Part shown: one piece after another, positions 17,542 to 26,514 of the stretch | Position numbering within the stretch: the stretch's first letter is position 1 | Layout of the letters: each line of letters starts with the position of its first letter | Assembly (NCBI GenBank): GCA_964512285.1 | Contig: CAZEJO010000002.1 | Location: forward strand, 43,231-107,230 | Reading direction: 5' to 3' | Origin: SM23-28-2 sp964512285 | GTDB taxonomy: Bacteria; Chloroflexota; Dehalococcoidia; SM23-28-2 | DNA length: 64,000 bases | The notes under the pieces: model-generated | Seen by the model: the letters and a program-made list of their open reading frames with translations, nothing else | Told to the model about the DNA's origin: nothing | Databases searched by the model: none | Program-made: the position numbers and the translations under genes

Positions 17542-18241
17542 CGAGCCCGATGTGGTAGAGGTCATCGAGCTTACCTTCAGGCTTCAGTGGCCGGGGAGCG
17601 AGGTGATAGCGGCCGCCGATGGCGAGTCGGCTCTGAAGGTCTTTCAAACAGGACAGCCGGACGTGGTTGTCTTGGACGTAGGCCTCCCAGGGATGAGCGG
17701 CTTCGAGATCTGCCGCCGCCTGCGGGCGATCTCCGACGTGCCTATCCTCATGCTCACCGTCAGGGGCGAGGAACTGGATCGCCTCAAGGGCCTCGATCTG
17801 GGGGCCGACGATTACATCGTCAAGCCCTTCAGCCCACTGGAACTGGTGGCACGCACCCGAGCCGTGCTGCGCCGCTCCCAGATAGCGCCCATGCTAACCA
17901 CCTCCCGCATCATCGTCGATGAGGAGCTTACCCTGGACTTGGACAACCGCGAGGTTATCCTCCGTGGCCAGCCAGTGAAGCTGACACCCACCGAGAGCCG
18001 CATTCTCTCTCAGCTTGTAGCCAACGCCGGCCACGTCGTCACTCAGAAGATGCTCCTAGCCAAGGTGTGGGGATGGGAAAGCGAGGATGATATGCTCATG
18101 CTCAAGGTGCATATCGCTCGCTTGCGCGAAAAATTGGACGACGATGCCTACAACCCCCGCTACATCTTCACCGAACGAGGCCTAGGCTACCGTTTCGTCA
18201 GACCAGCCACGGTTCCCTTCCCTCCTCCTTCCTCCCCATGA
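17519..18241 (+). CDS. OmpR/PhoB-family response regulator
   Basis: A 240-residue protein starting with TTG at 17519 after AAGGGGGA. The receiver domain (residues about 1-115) has the acidic pair DDEPD, phospho-acceptor Asp in VVVLDVGLPGMSG, Thr in MLTVRG and Lys in DYIVKPFSP. The C-terminal winged helix (about 130-232) has LTPTESRIL and HIARLREKL...YIFTERGLGYRF. Members bind direct repeats spaced 10-11 bp; such repeats lie only 25 bp downstream of this gene, in front of the hdr operon. It is translated in overlap with its kinase. Confidence 0.9.
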   Translation: MRILVVDDEPDVVEVIELTFRLQWPGSEVIAAADGESALKVFQTGQPDVVVLDVGLPGMSGFEICRRLRAISDVPILMLTVRGEELDRLKGLDLGADDYIVKPFSPLELVARTRAVLRRSQIAPMLTTSRIIVDEELTLDLDNREVILRGQPVKLTPTESRILSQLVANAGHVVTQKMLLAKVWGWESEDDMLMLKVHIARLREKLDDDAYNPRYIFTERGLGYRFVRPATVPFPPPSSP

Positions 18242-18265
18242 CGCCGTGCCCCTCGATTGACAGAA

Positions 18266-18304
18266 TGTAACCTTTCTGTTACCTGGTGTAACCCGCTATG
18301 TTAC
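18266..18304 (+). promoter_or_regulatory. Four TGTWAC repeats, likely operator of the hdr-mvh operon
   Basis: Hexamers TGTAAC (18266), TGTTAC (18277), TGTAAC (18287) and TGTTAC (18299), each followed by C, are spaced 11, 10 and 12 bp, so all face one side of the helix. A TAGGAT at 18315-18320 could be the -10 of a promoter activated from these sites; a TTGACA also lies at 18257-18262. The arrangement resembles pho-box-like sites for OmpR/PhoB regulators, and such a regulator is encoded just upstream. Confidence 0.6.
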
Positions 18305-18389
18305 CTCTTTCGTGTAGGATTTCCCAGGGGAACCTTAGCTGAAGGCTCAGCCGGCTCCTGTCGGCTAGAGCGGAAATGGACGGCGATAA

Positions 18390-19541
18390 ATGGTAAGACA
18401 AATTGCTAACCCCTACAAAGAGGCGGTGGACATCGTCAAGGAGATGGGGGGTGAGGCACTCAGGCTGTGCTATCAGTGCGGCCTGTGTACCGGTGCCTGC
18501 CCCTGGAATGCCTTGAAGAGCTTCCCAGTCCGCAAGCTAATCCACGAGGTGCAACTGGGGCTTGTCGACTTCGAGAGCGAGGACATGTGGACGTGCGTCA
18601 CCTGTGGCAACTGCGTCCAGCAATGCCCCCGCGGCGTCGAGATCATCGACGTGATGAGGGCCATGCGCCGCACCATCGTTGGCATGGGCGTCGGGCCGGT
18701 TCCCGACTCCTTACGCGTCACCATGAAGAACCTCGCTGGCACCGGCAATCCCTGGGGTGAACCCCCGGAGAAGCGAGCTGACTGGGCTCAAGCCCTGAAT
18801 GTCAAGCCGTTCAGCAACGGCACTCAGCTTCTGTACTTCCCCTGCTGTACCACCGCCTATGACTCGAGCGTCAGTCGCATAGGCAAGGCTACGGCGACCA
18901 TTCTTCAGAAGGCAGGGATAGATTTCGGTATCCTGGGCTCCAAGGAGACCTGCTGCGGCGAGAGCGCGCGCAAGGCGGGCGACGAGGAGCTGTTCCAACG
19001 GCTGGTCCAAGAGAACACGGCCGCCTTCGCCGAAAACGGCGTCAAGAACATAGTCGTTTCCTCGCCCCACTGCTACTACACCTTCAAGAACGAATACCCC
19101 ATGGCGCAGAACGGCGTCCAGGTCATGCATTCCACCCAGTTCCTGGCCGGACTCATCCGAGAGGGCAAGATAAAATTCAGCAAAGAGATAAAGAAGAAGG
19201 TCGCCTATCACGACCCCTGCTACCTGGGACGCCACAGCGGCGTCTTTGACGAGCCACGCGAGATCCTGAGCAGCATTCCCGGCCTGGAGCTGGTGGAGAT
19301 GGCCAATCATCACGAGAATAGCATCTGCTGCGGTGGTGGCGGCGGCCAGGTATGGATGGAGACCAAGCCGGGCGAGAGGCTGGCCGAGGTGCGCGCGGAG
19401 CAGGCTCTGGACGTGGGTGCTGAGGTGCTGGCTCTGGCCTGCCCCTACTGCATGCTTATGTTTGAAGGCTGCCTGACGCAGGACGTGCTGGATCGGCTGG
19501 AGTTAAGGGATATCACCGAGTTGGTTGCGGAGGCTATGTAG
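18390..19541 (+). CDS. HdrC-HdrB fusion (HdrD-like heterodisulfide reductase subunit)
   Basis: A 383-residue protein. Residues about 25-90 hold two [4Fe-4S] motifs (CYQCGLCTGACP and CVTCGNCVQQCPRG), as in HdrC. The rest has two CCG domains as in HdrB: CCTTAYD with ETCCGES and SPHCYYT, then DPCYLGRHSG with ICCGGGGG and ACPYC, the ligands of the noncubane [4Fe-4S] clusters that reduce disulfides. With HdrA and MvhDGA downstream it completes an Hdr-Mvh bifurcating complex. The physiological disulfide or other acceptor is unknown in a bacterium without CoM/CoB. It is separated from the regulator gene by 148 bp carrying the TGTWAC repeats. Confidence 0.88.
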   Translation: MVRQIANPYKEAVDIVKEMGGEALRLCYQCGLCTGACPWNALKSFPVRKLIHEVQLGLVDFESEDMWTCVTCGNCVQQCPRGVEIIDVMRAMRRTIVGMGVGPVPDSLRVTMKNLAGTGNPWGEPPEKRADWAQALNVKPFSNGTQLLYFPCCTTAYDSSVSRIGKATATILQKAGIDFGILGSKETCCGESARKAGDEELFQRLVQENTAAFAENGVKNIVVSSPHCYYTFKNEYPMAQNGVQVMHSTQFLAGLIREGKIKFSKEIKKKVAYHDPCYLGRHSGVFDEPREILSSIPGLELVEMANHHENSICCGGGGGQVWMETKPGERLAEVRAEQALDVGAEVLALACPYCMLMFEGCLTQDVLDRLELRDITELVAEAM

Positions 19542-19543
19542 CC

Positions 19544-21526
19544 ATGGAAGAACCAAGGATCGGCGTATTTGTCTGCCACTGCGGGAGCAACATTGCGGAC
19601 ACCGTAGATGTTGACGAGGTGAGGGAGTTCGCCAGCGGCCTGCCCGGGGTTGCGTCAGCCCTGGACTATAAGTTCATGTGCTCCGAGCCCGGACAGCTCC
19701 TAATCAAGGAGAACATAGAGAAGCTGCATCTCAATCGGGTGGTGGTGGCTTCCTGTTCCCCCCGCATGCACGAGATTACCTTTCGCAAGGCCGTGGCTGA
19801 GGCGGGGATGAACCCCTACCTCTTTCAGATGGCCAACATCCGCGAGCATGATTCCTGGGTCCACAAGGACGGCGCCACTGAGAAGGCCAAAGCCCTGATC
19901 CACGCCGCCGTCGAGAGGGCTAGCGTGCTGGAGCCTCTGGAGAGAAAGGAAGTGCCGGTAACTCCCACTGTGTTGATAGTGGGTGCCGGCATTGCCGGCA
20001 TCCAGGCGGCCCTGAACATCGCTGAATCCGATCACAAAGTCTACCTGGTGGAGCGAGAGCCCTCCGTCGGCGGCCGCATGATCCAGCTAGACAAGACCTT
20101 CCCCACTCTGGACTGCTCATCCTGCATTCTCACGCCCAAGATGGCTTCCGTCGGATCCCATCCCAACATCGAGCTTATGACCTACAGCGAGGTGGAGGAG
20201 GTCTCCGGTTACATCGGCAACTTCAAGGTCAAGGTCAGGAAGAAGCCTCGCTACGTGGACTCAGAGCTCTGCAACGGCTGCGGCCTTTGTATGGAGAAGT
20301 GCCCCTGGAAGACGGACAGCGAGTTCGATATGGGGCTGGGCAAGCGCAAGGCGATCTACACACCCTTCCCCCAGGCGGTACCCAACGTGCCGGTCATCGA
20401 CACGGAGACCTGCGTCTACTTCAAGAAGGGGACCTGTAGGGCCTGCGAGAAGCTCTGTCCCACGGGAGCCATCGCCTTCGATCAGAAGGAGGAGATCGTC
20501 GAGCTAGAGGTGGGGGCGATAATCGTGGCCACCGGCTACGACCTTTTCGACCCCTCTCCTATAACTCAATACGGCTACAAGCGCCTGGACAACGTTATCA
20601 CTAGCCTGGAGTTCGAGAGGATGTGCAGCGCCACCGGCCCTACCGGCGGTGAGCTGGTGCTGAAGGATGGCAGCACTCCCCAGAGCGTGGCCATCATCCA
20701 CTGCGTGGGCAGCCGCGACAAGAACTACTATGAGTACTGCTCGCGCGTCTGCTGCATGTATGCCCTCAAATACTCCCACCTGATAAAGGAGAAGACCGAG
20801 GCAGACGTATATCAGCTCTACATCGATATGCGCTGCTACGGAAAGGGCTTCGAGGAGTTCTATCAGCGCCTGTCCGACGAGGGCGTCAACTTCGTGCGGG
20901 GCAAGGTTGCCCAGGTCACCGACCAGGCGATAAACGATGAAGAGAAGGGCAAGCTGGTGCTGGTCAGTGAGGACACCCTCCTGGGCAGGATGGTGCGCAT
21001 CCCGGTGGACATGGTCATTCTCTGTCCGGCCATGGTGCCGCGGGCCGATGTCGAGGAAGTGGCCAGGCGTTTCCTCATCAGCCGAGGCGCCGATGGGTTC
21101 TTCTTGGAGAAGCACCCCAAACTGGAGCCGGTGGCCACCGCCAGTGCTGGTGTGTTCGTGGTCGGCTGTGCCCAGGGGCCCAAGGACATCCCGGACACCG
21201 TGGCTCAGGCCTCGGCGGGGGCAGCAGAGGCCCTGTCACTAATCGACAGAGGAACAGTGGAGGTCGAGGCCGCCACTGCCGTAGTGAATGAGGAGATCTG
21301 CTCTGGCTGCAAGATCTGTCTGAACCTCTGCCCCTACAATGCCATCGCCTTCGATGAGGAGAAGAAGGTGGCCGAGATCAACGACATTCTCTGCAAGGGG
21401 TGCGGCGTTTGCGTTGCCGCCTGTCCTTCCGCCGCCATTACCGGCCGCCACTTCACCGACAAGCAGATCTTCGCCGAGATCGAGGGTCTGCTAGCGGACA
21501 TCAAGCTACCCTTGGTGGCAGTTTAA
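19544..21526 (+). CDS. hdrA: Heterodisulfide reductase subunit A, flavin bifurcating
   Basis: A 660-residue flavoprotein. The N-terminal domain starts GVFVCHCGSNIADTVDV. A Rossmann FAD motif GAGIAGIQAALNIAES lies at about residue 147, followed by the family segment TFPTLDCSSCILTPKM. Internal clusters are CNGCGLCMEKCPW and CRACEKLCP. The C-terminus has a two-[4Fe-4S] ferredoxin insert (CSGCKICLNLCP, CKGCGVCVAACP). HdrA splits electron pairs from the hydrogenase between ferredoxin and the HdrB disulfide site. It starts 2 bp after the HdrCB fusion. A close paralog lies at 58905-60872. Confidence 0.95.
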   Translation: MEEPRIGVFVCHCGSNIADTVDVDEVREFASGLPGVASALDYKFMCSEPGQLLIKENIEKLHLNRVVVASCSPRMHEITFRKAVAEAGMNPYLFQMANIREHDSWVHKDGATEKAKALIHAAVERASVLEPLERKEVPVTPTVLIVGAGIAGIQAALNIAESDHKVYLVEREPSVGGRMIQLDKTFPTLDCSSCILTPKMASVGSHPNIELMTYSEVEEVSGYIGNFKVKVRKKPRYVDSELCNGCGLCMEKCPWKTDSEFDMGLGKRKAIYTPFPQAVPNVPVIDTETCVYFKKGTCRACEKLCPTGAIAFDQKEEIVELEVGAIIVATGYDLFDPSPITQYGYKRLDNVITSLEFERMCSATGPTGGELVLKDGSTPQSVAIIHCVGSRDKNYYEYCSRVCCMYALKYSHLIKEKTEADVYQLYIDMRCYGKGFEEFYQRLSDEGVNFVRGKVAQVTDQAINDEEKGKLVLVSEDTLLGRMVRIPVDMVILCPAMVPRADVEEVARRFLISRGADGFFLEKHPKLEPVATASAGVFVVGCAQGPKDIPDTVAQASAGAAEALSLIDRGTVEVEAATAVVNEEICSGCKICLNLCPYNAIAFDEEKKVAEINDILCKGCGVCVAACPSAAITGRHFTDKQIFAEIEGLLADIKLPLVAV

Positions 21527-21542
21527 GGAGGCGCAGTTAGCC

Positions 21543-22019
21543 ATGGTATCGGGCAACTACGAGCCGACGATCGTAGGGTTCCTGTGTAACTGGTGCGCCT
21601 ACCAAGGAGCGGACCTAGCCGGCACGGCGCGCATGGAGTACCCCCCTAACGTGCGCCCGGTGCGGGTGATGTGCACCGGCCGTATTGACCCTACCTTTAT
21701 CCTGAAGGCCTTCGCCGAAGGAGCCGACGGCGTGCTGGTTGGTGGCTGCCACCCGGGCGACTGCCACTATCTGGAGGGCAACTACAAGGCCATCCGCCGC
21801 ATCACTATGGTGCGCAGGATGCTGGAACAGTTCGGAATCGAGCCCGAGCGCTTCCGCCTGGAGTGGGTCTCCGCCAGTGAAGGAGCCAAGTGGGCCAAGG
21901 TAGTGAAGGAGATGACCGAGCAGGTGAGAGCCTTGGGCCCACTCCAGTGGTGGGAGAACGTTAGGGAGGCCCAAGATGCTGAGTCTGTGGCCTTGGGCTC
22001 GGCGGAAGGCCGACGATAA
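21543..22019 (+). CDS. mvhD: Hydrogenase-Hdr linker subunit MvhD
   Basis: A 158-residue protein with the MvhD/FrhD pattern: GFLCNWCAYQGADLAG, VMCTGRID and GGCHPGDCHYLEGN, whose five cysteines hold a [2Fe-2S] cluster. It passes electrons from the hydrogenase to HdrA. A strong AAGGAGG precedes the start. Its last 44 bp overlap an upstream possible start of the next gene. Confidence 0.95.
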   Translation: MVSGNYEPTIVGFLCNWCAYQGADLAGTARMEYPPNVRPVRVMCTGRIDPTFILKAFAEGADGVLVGGCHPGDCHYLEGNYKAIRRITMVRRMLEQFGIEPERFRLEWVSASEGAKWAKVVKEMTEQVRALGPLQWWENVREAQDAESVALGSAEGRR

Positions 22020-22065
22020 GGCTGAGACGAAGGCCGAGAGCTCGAGGGCATCAGGGAGGCCTAGC

Positions 22066-23070
22066 ATGGCAAAACCTAAGATGGCTCTGTATTGGGCAGC
22101 TAGCTGTGGTGGCTGTGAGATAGCTGTGGTGCGGCTGTACGAGAAGATTCTAGACGTGGCCAACACCTTCGAGATCGTTCTCTGGCCGTGCATTATGGAC
22201 TTCAAGTACAAGGACGTAGAGGCGCTGCCGGAGAAGAGCATTCTGATAACTCTCTTCAATGGCGCCATCAGGAACTCCGAGCAGGAGCACATGGCCCACA
22301 TGCTACGGGAGAAGTCCCAGATTCTGGTCGCCTACGGGGCCTGCTCCCACCTGGGCGGCATCCCCGGCCTGGGCAACGTCACCAACCGCCAGGGGGTTTT
22401 CGAGAGCAGCTACCGCGAGACGCCCTCTACCGTTAACGAGGAAGGCACCTATCCTCAGCTAAGCTTCCAGGTGCCCGAGGGAGAGCTTACACTGCCCGAG
22501 TTCTACGACACTGTCCGCGCCCTCAACCAGGTAGTGCCGGTCGATTACTACATCCCCGGCTGCCCACCAACGAAGGAGCAGACGGAAGCAGTGATCCAAC
22601 TGCTGGTACAGGTGGTGACAGAGGGGGCGGAACTGCCTCCAGCCGGCTCGGTGATCGGGGCATCAGGCAAGACGGTGTGCGCTGACTGCCCTCGCACCAG
22701 GGAGGAAAAGTCGATCAAAGCCATACACCGCACCTACCAGATCATCCCCGACCCCGAGAAGTGCCTTCTGGACCAGGGCATCCTCTGTGCCGGGCCCGCC
22801 ACCCGTGGCGGCTGTAGCGCGCCCTGTCCCCAGGTGAACATGCCCTGCATCGGCTGCTACGGGCCAGCGCCGGGAGCGGTGGATCAGGGAGCCAAGCTTC
22901 TGAGCGCAGTGACATCTAATATCGATTCCAAGGATCCGGAAGAGATCGAACGAATACTGGACGGCATTCCCGACTCCATCGCCGCCTTCTACATGTTCGG
23001 CTTGCCCTCATCGCTTCTGCGCCGCCGGAAGCTGGAGCGCGAGGCAGCGACGGCCGAGGCCTCGCGGTAG
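22066..23070 (+). CDS. mvhG: F420-nonreducing-type [NiFe] hydrogenase small subunit
   Basis: A 334-residue protein. It begins MAKPKMALYWAASCGGCEIAVV, where CGGC ligates the proximal [4Fe-4S] cluster. GACSHLGGIPGLGN, PGCPPTKEQ and the C-terminal cysteine groups CADCP, LCAGPATRGGCSAPCP and CIGCYGP complete the small-subunit cluster ligands of group 3c enzymes. ATG 22066 is chosen because family conservation starts there; ATG 21976, inside mvhD, is in frame. Both starts are preceded by GGGAGGCC, so two forms are possible. Confidence 0.93.
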   Translation: MAKPKMALYWAASCGGCEIAVVRLYEKILDVANTFEIVLWPCIMDFKYKDVEALPEKSILITLFNGAIRNSEQEHMAHMLREKSQILVAYGACSHLGGIPGLGNVTNRQGVFESSYRETPSTVNEEGTYPQLSFQVPEGELTLPEFYDTVRALNQVVPVDYYIPGCPPTKEQTEAVIQLLVQVVTEGAELPPAGSVIGASGKTVCADCPRTREEKSIKAIHRTYQIIPDPEKCLLDQGILCAGPATRGGCSAPCPQVNMPCIGCYGPAPGAVDQGAKLLSAVTSNIDSKDPEEIERILDGIPDSIAAFYMFGLPSSLLRRRKLEREAATAEASR

Positions 23071-23129
23071 CGTCCAGGGCTTTCTGAGGCCGTAACGTGG
23101 AGTGACAGGGAGCGAGGAGCAAAGAAGAG

Positions 23130-24614
23130 ATGACAGAGGCTAAGGTGGAGACGCGGCGAATAAGCATTGACCCCATCACCCGGCTGGAGGGGCACGGCCG
23201 CATCGAGATCTTCCTCAACGATGAGGGGGACGTGCAAAACGCCTACTTCCAGGTGCCGGAGCTGCGGGGATTCGAGAAGTTCTGCGAGGGGCGGCCGGTG
23301 GAAACCCTCCCCGTCATTACCGCCCGCATCTGCGGAGTGTGCCCCGAGGCCCACCACATGTGCTCCACCAAGGCCCTCGATGCAGTCTTCAAGGTGGATC
23401 CCCCCTCTGCGGCCAAGAAGCTGCGAGAGCTTCTGTATAGCGCCTTCTACGTGGCCGACCACGCCACCCATTTCTACGCCTTAGGCGGCCCCGACTTTGT
23501 GGTGGGGCCGGACGCCCCCGCCGCCGAACGCAACATCGTCGGCGTCATCGGCAAGGTGGGCATGGAGATCGGCGGCCAGGTGCTGAAGGCTCTGGCTGCT
23601 ACCCACGAAGTGGTGGCCATGCTCGGCGGCAAGTACATCCACCCTACCTGCGGCGTGCCCGGCGGCATAAGCAAGGGCCTCACCGAAGAAGAGCGGGCCA
23701 AGGTCGAGGAGATCGCCAAGGCTGCGATAGAGTTCGGCAAGCTGACCATCAAGATCGTGGACGACGTAGTGCTGGCCAACAAGGCCTACGTGGACATGAT
23801 TCTGAGTGACACCTTCGCCCATCAGACCTACTACATGGGCCTGGTGGACGAAAACAACCACGTGAACTTCTACGACGGCCATCTGCGGGTGGTCAACCAG
23901 CAGGGCAAGGAAGTGGCCAAGTTCCACCCGTCTCAGTACCTGGACTACATTGGCGAGCACGTGGAGCCGTGGTCGTATCTCAAGTTCCCCTTCCTCAAGA
24001 AGGTCGGCTGGAACGGCCTGACGGACGGGCCGAATAGCGGCATCTACCGGGTGGCTCCCCTGGCCCGCCTCAACGCCGCCGACGGTATGGCTACTCCCCT
24101 CGCTCAAGCGGAGTACGAGCGGTTCTACTCCACCCTGGGCGGCAAGCCCGTTCACGCTACGCTGGCCACCCACTGGGCGCGCGTTATCGAGCTGGTGTAC
24201 GCCGCCGAGCGCCTGATGGAGCTGGCCACTGATCCGGAGATAACCAGCACCGACATCCGCACCATTCCCACGGAGACTCCAGGCGAAGGCGTGGGAGTGG
24301 TGGAGGCACCGCGGGGAGTCCTCATTCACCACTACTGGGCAGACGAGAATGCCTTGGCGAAGAAGGTCAACCTGATCGTAGGAACGGGTCACAACAACGG
24401 TGCCATCGCTATGTCCATCAACAAGGCGGCTAAGGGCCTGATCAAAAAGGGCACAGTGGTCACCGATGGTCTCCTCAACACCATCGAGATGGCATTCCGG
24501 GCCTACGACCCCTGCTTGGCCTGCGCCACCCACTCCTTGCCCGGCCAGATGCCCCTAGTCGTCAGCATCTACGACAGCCAAGGGAACCTCGTCCAGCGCC
24601 TCAGAAGGGACTAG
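23130..24614 (+). CDS. mvhA: F420-nonreducing-type [NiFe] hydrogenase large subunit
   Basis: A 494-residue catalytic subunit. The N-terminal nickel motif is RICGVCPEAHH and the C-terminal motif is DPCLACATH; the four cysteines bind Ni-Fe. RLEGHGRIEIF is the conserved opening block. A 25-residue tail after the final His matches a peptide removed by the maturation protease encoded next. The group 3c assignment rests on the company of MvhD, MvhG and HdrA. The enzyme oxidises H2 in the cytosol and feeds HdrA. Confidence 0.95.
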   Translation: MTEAKVETRRISIDPITRLEGHGRIEIFLNDEGDVQNAYFQVPELRGFEKFCEGRPVETLPVITARICGVCPEAHHMCSTKALDAVFKVDPPSAAKKLRELLYSAFYVADHATHFYALGGPDFVVGPDAPAAERNIVGVIGKVGMEIGGQVLKALAATHEVVAMLGGKYIHPTCGVPGGISKGLTEEERAKVEEIAKAAIEFGKLTIKIVDDVVLANKAYVDMILSDTFAHQTYYMGLVDENNHVNFYDGHLRVVNQQGKEVAKFHPSQYLDYIGEHVEPWSYLKFPFLKKVGWNGLTDGPNSGIYRVAPLARLNAADGMATPLAQAEYERFYSTLGGKPVHATLATHWARVIELVYAAERLMELATDPEITSTDIRTIPTETPGEGVGVVEAPRGVLIHHYWADENALAKKVNLIVGTGHNNGAIAMSINKAAKGLIKKGTVVTDGLLNTIEMAFRAYDPCLACATHSLPGQMPLVVSIYDSQGNLVQRLRRD

Positions 24615-24617
24615 TGA

Positions 24618-25082
24618 TTGCGGACCCTCATCCTGGGTCTTGGCAATCCTATTCTCTGCGACGACGCCGTCGGCCTTCAGGCTGCCCGCCAGCTATATGA
24701 ACTGATAGGTGAAGAGGATGTCGATCTGGTGGAGGCGGCGGTAGCGGGAATGCAGACCGTTCAGCTTCTCTCTGGCTACGACCGGGCGGTGGTCATCGAT
24801 GTGGTGCCAGACGAGACGAGAGTGGGCGAGGTCTGGCGCCTCGACACCGACGAGCTGGAAGACGTCTCCTCAACATCCAGTCATGGCATCGGCCTGGGGC
24901 AGGCCCTGCGCCTGGCCCGGCTGATGGGCCTGCCCGTCCCTGAGCAGATCCTCATCTATGCTATCGCTGCTGCCGATACCCAGACCTTCGGCGAGACCCT
25001 GACGCCTAAGCTCGCGAAAGCCCTCCCCACCATCGTCCGCAGGATCGCCGCCGACCTGGACCGCCCCCCGGACCAGGGCTAA
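24618..25082 (+). CDS. Hydrogenase maturation protease
   Basis: A 154-residue HyaD/HycI-type endopeptidase. LILGLGNPILCDDAVGLQAA carries the conserved GLGNPIL..D nickel-probing Asp; VVIDVVPDE and TSSHGIGLGQAL supply the second Asp and the His. It removes the C-terminal tail of MvhA once nickel is inserted. Start is TTG, 3 bp after mvhA stop, so it is the last gene of the operon. A second protease for the other hydrogenase is at 33190-33675. Confidence 0.92.
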   Translation: MRTLILGLGNPILCDDAVGLQAARQLYELIGEEDVDLVEAAVAGMQTVQLLSGYDRAVVIDVVPDETRVGEVWRLDTDELEDVSSTSSHGIGLGQALRLARLMGLPVPEQILIYAIAAADTQTFGETLTPKLAKALPTIVRRIAADLDRPPDQG

Positions 25083-25212
25083 TCGTTAACCGCCTCAGAT
25101 TCGAGAACCCGGGGCAAAGCCAGCGTGGATTTCGAGGGTCTGCAGGCGCCAGGGTTGGCAAGGAGAGAGCCTGGCGGCACCCCAACAGCCCTAATCCGCA
25201 ACTGCTTGGGCT

Positions 25213-25220
25213 GGTATAAT
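25213..25220 (+). promoter_or_regulatory. Extended -10 promoter element
   Basis: TGGTATAAT at 25212-25220 is a perfect TGnTATAAT extended -10 site, located 87 bp upstream of the acetyltransferase gene in a 224-bp gap. The -35 region is poor, as is usual for this class. Confidence 0.5.
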
Positions 25221-25306
25221 ACTGAAAGCAGCCATCGGGCGCAGCGGCACTTCTCGCGCGCCCTTCGTGCAGCAAGCGTTGCAGTCCATAAACAGAAGGC
25301 CAAACG

Positions 25307-26005
25307 ATGACGTGGGATGACGAGGTCGAAAAGCACCCGCACGATGTCTCCTCATTCGACTTCAGGGTCATCGAGGCGGACAAAGCATCGGCGAAAGACC
25401 TCGAAGCCATCTCCTCCCTCTTCGAGATGAACTATCGCCAGGCCAACCGCGCCTATCTGGAGAAGTCGCTCGGAACGCTGCGACACCTCGCCCTGGCCAA
25501 GCACGAGGGCACAACGGTCGGCTTCGCTCTCGGCGACTCCCGGAGCATGGACCTGCCGCGCCTACCCGGACAGGTGGTCAACCTCGCCGGCATCTGCTGC
25601 ATCGCACCCCAATTCCGGCGGCGAGGCCTCTTCGCCGGCCTAGAGTACCGCATCTTCTTGGCCGTCGACATGCCAGCGCATTCACGCCGGCTGACTTGCG
25701 GACGCATGGCTCACCCCGCCGGCATGCGAGGGCTTACCCGTATCCCGACGGTGGTCCCCAAGCCGGGAGTGCGACCGACACCCTGGCAGCAGGAGGTTGG
25801 TCAAGCCATCGCCGATGCCTTCGGCAGTCACGCATTCGACCCGGAGACGTTCGTCTGCATCGGATCGGGCGAGCCCATCGGCTACCCGATCATCGAGTTC
25901 CAGGTGGAGCCGATAGAGTGGGAGGTGTTCAGGCAGGTCAACCGGGATCGAGGCGATTCACTGCTGGCCATGGCCTGGACACCGGACGCCCCGCCGGGCT
26001 GGTAG
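25307..26005 (+). CDS. GNAT-family N-acetyltransferase
   Basis: A 232-residue protein. The central part has the GNAT fold signature: a strand ICCIAPQFRRRGLFAGL, where R/Q-x-x-R-G-L contacts acetyl-CoA pyrophosphate, preceded by VGFALGD. The C-terminal third is unfamiliar. It stands alone with its own candidate promoter between the hydrogenase operon and the ArsR gene. The substrate cannot be inferred. Confidence 0.65.
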   Translation: MTWDDEVEKHPHDVSSFDFRVIEADKASAKDLEAISSLFEMNYRQANRAYLEKSLGTLRHLALAKHEGTTVGFALGDSRSMDLPRLPGQVVNLAGICCIAPQFRRRGLFAGLEYRIFLAVDMPAHSRRLTCGRMAHPAGMRGLTRIPTVVPKPGVRPTPWQQEVGQAIADAFGSHAFDPETFVCIGSGEPIGYPIIEFQVEPIEWEVFRQVNRDRGDSLLAMAWTPDAPPGW

Positions 26006-26081
26006 CCGGCTCGCTGGCTTCCCTGTCCCCTGTGCGGCGGCATCATCGCACTCACCCTCCCTTCTACGCCCCGCGTCATCC

Positions 26082-26110
26082 TTGACACCGTCGGGCTCGC
26101 GTGGTATGTT
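26082..26110 (+). promoter_or_regulatory. Promoter of the arsR-cdf operon
   Basis: TTGACA (26082-26087) and TATGTT (26105-26110), spaced 17 bp, with TGG before the -10, form a near-consensus sigma-70 promoter. The predicted transcript starts near 26117, inside the palindrome that follows. Confidence 0.75.
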
Positions 26111-26113
26111 TAT

Positions 26114-26129
26114 TTGAGCAGTTGTGCAA
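26114..26129. promoter_or_regulatory. Probable ArsR/SmtB operator
   Basis: TTGAGCAGTTGTGCAA is a 16-bp imperfect palindrome (TTG..CA..TG..CAA) directly after the -10 element. It resembles the TGAnCA-type half sites of SmtB/CzrA/ZiaR metal-responsive operators. Position and neighbour suggest autoregulation by metal-sensing repressor release. Confidence 0.55.
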
Positions 26130-26142
26130 TAATGCAGTAATT

Positions 26143-26514
26143 ATGTCCCAGGCTAGAACCTCGTCTGATGCCTCAGGAGCCGGCTATCTGGATGCTAAGG
26201 CTGCCGCCCGGGTCAAAGCAGCCCTGATCGACCCGGCCATCGCTTCCCGCCTGGCCGAGACCTTCAAGGTCCTGGGCGACCCCAGCAGGGTCAGGATCGT
26301 CCACGCTCTCTCGCTCGAAGAGCTGTGCACCCACGATCTGGCCTCGGTTCTGGGCATGAGCGAGTCGGCCGTTTCCCATCAACTGGGCCTGCTGCGCCTG
26401 CTGAGGCTGGTGAGGTTTCGCAGAGAGGGTCGCATCGTCTACTACTCTCTGGATGACGAACACATCCGTCAGCTATTCGAGGACTCTCTCAGACACGTCA
26501 AGGAACAACGATGA
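26143..26514 (+). CDS. ArsR/SmtB-family metal-responsive repressor
   Basis: A 123-residue protein from ATG 26143; the in-frame GTG at 26101 lies within the promoter and is rejected. The winged helix-turn-helix reads FKVLGDPSRVRIVHALSLEELCTHDLASVLGMSESAVSHQLGLL in parts, with the ELCTHDLA segment matching the ELCVCDL-type metal site of SmtB/CadC proteins: Cys-Thr-His rather than CVC. C-terminal DDEHIRQLFEDSLRH resembles the alpha-5 zinc site of SmtB (D, H, H/E). It overlaps the exporter gene by 4 bp, so zinc or cadmium is the probable inducer. Confidence 0.85.
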   Translation: MSQARTSSDASGAGYLDAKAAARVKAALIDPAIASRLAETFKVLGDPSRVRIVHALSLEELCTHDLASVLGMSESAVSHQLGLLRLLRLVRFRREGRIVYYSLDDEHIRQLFEDSLRHVKEQR

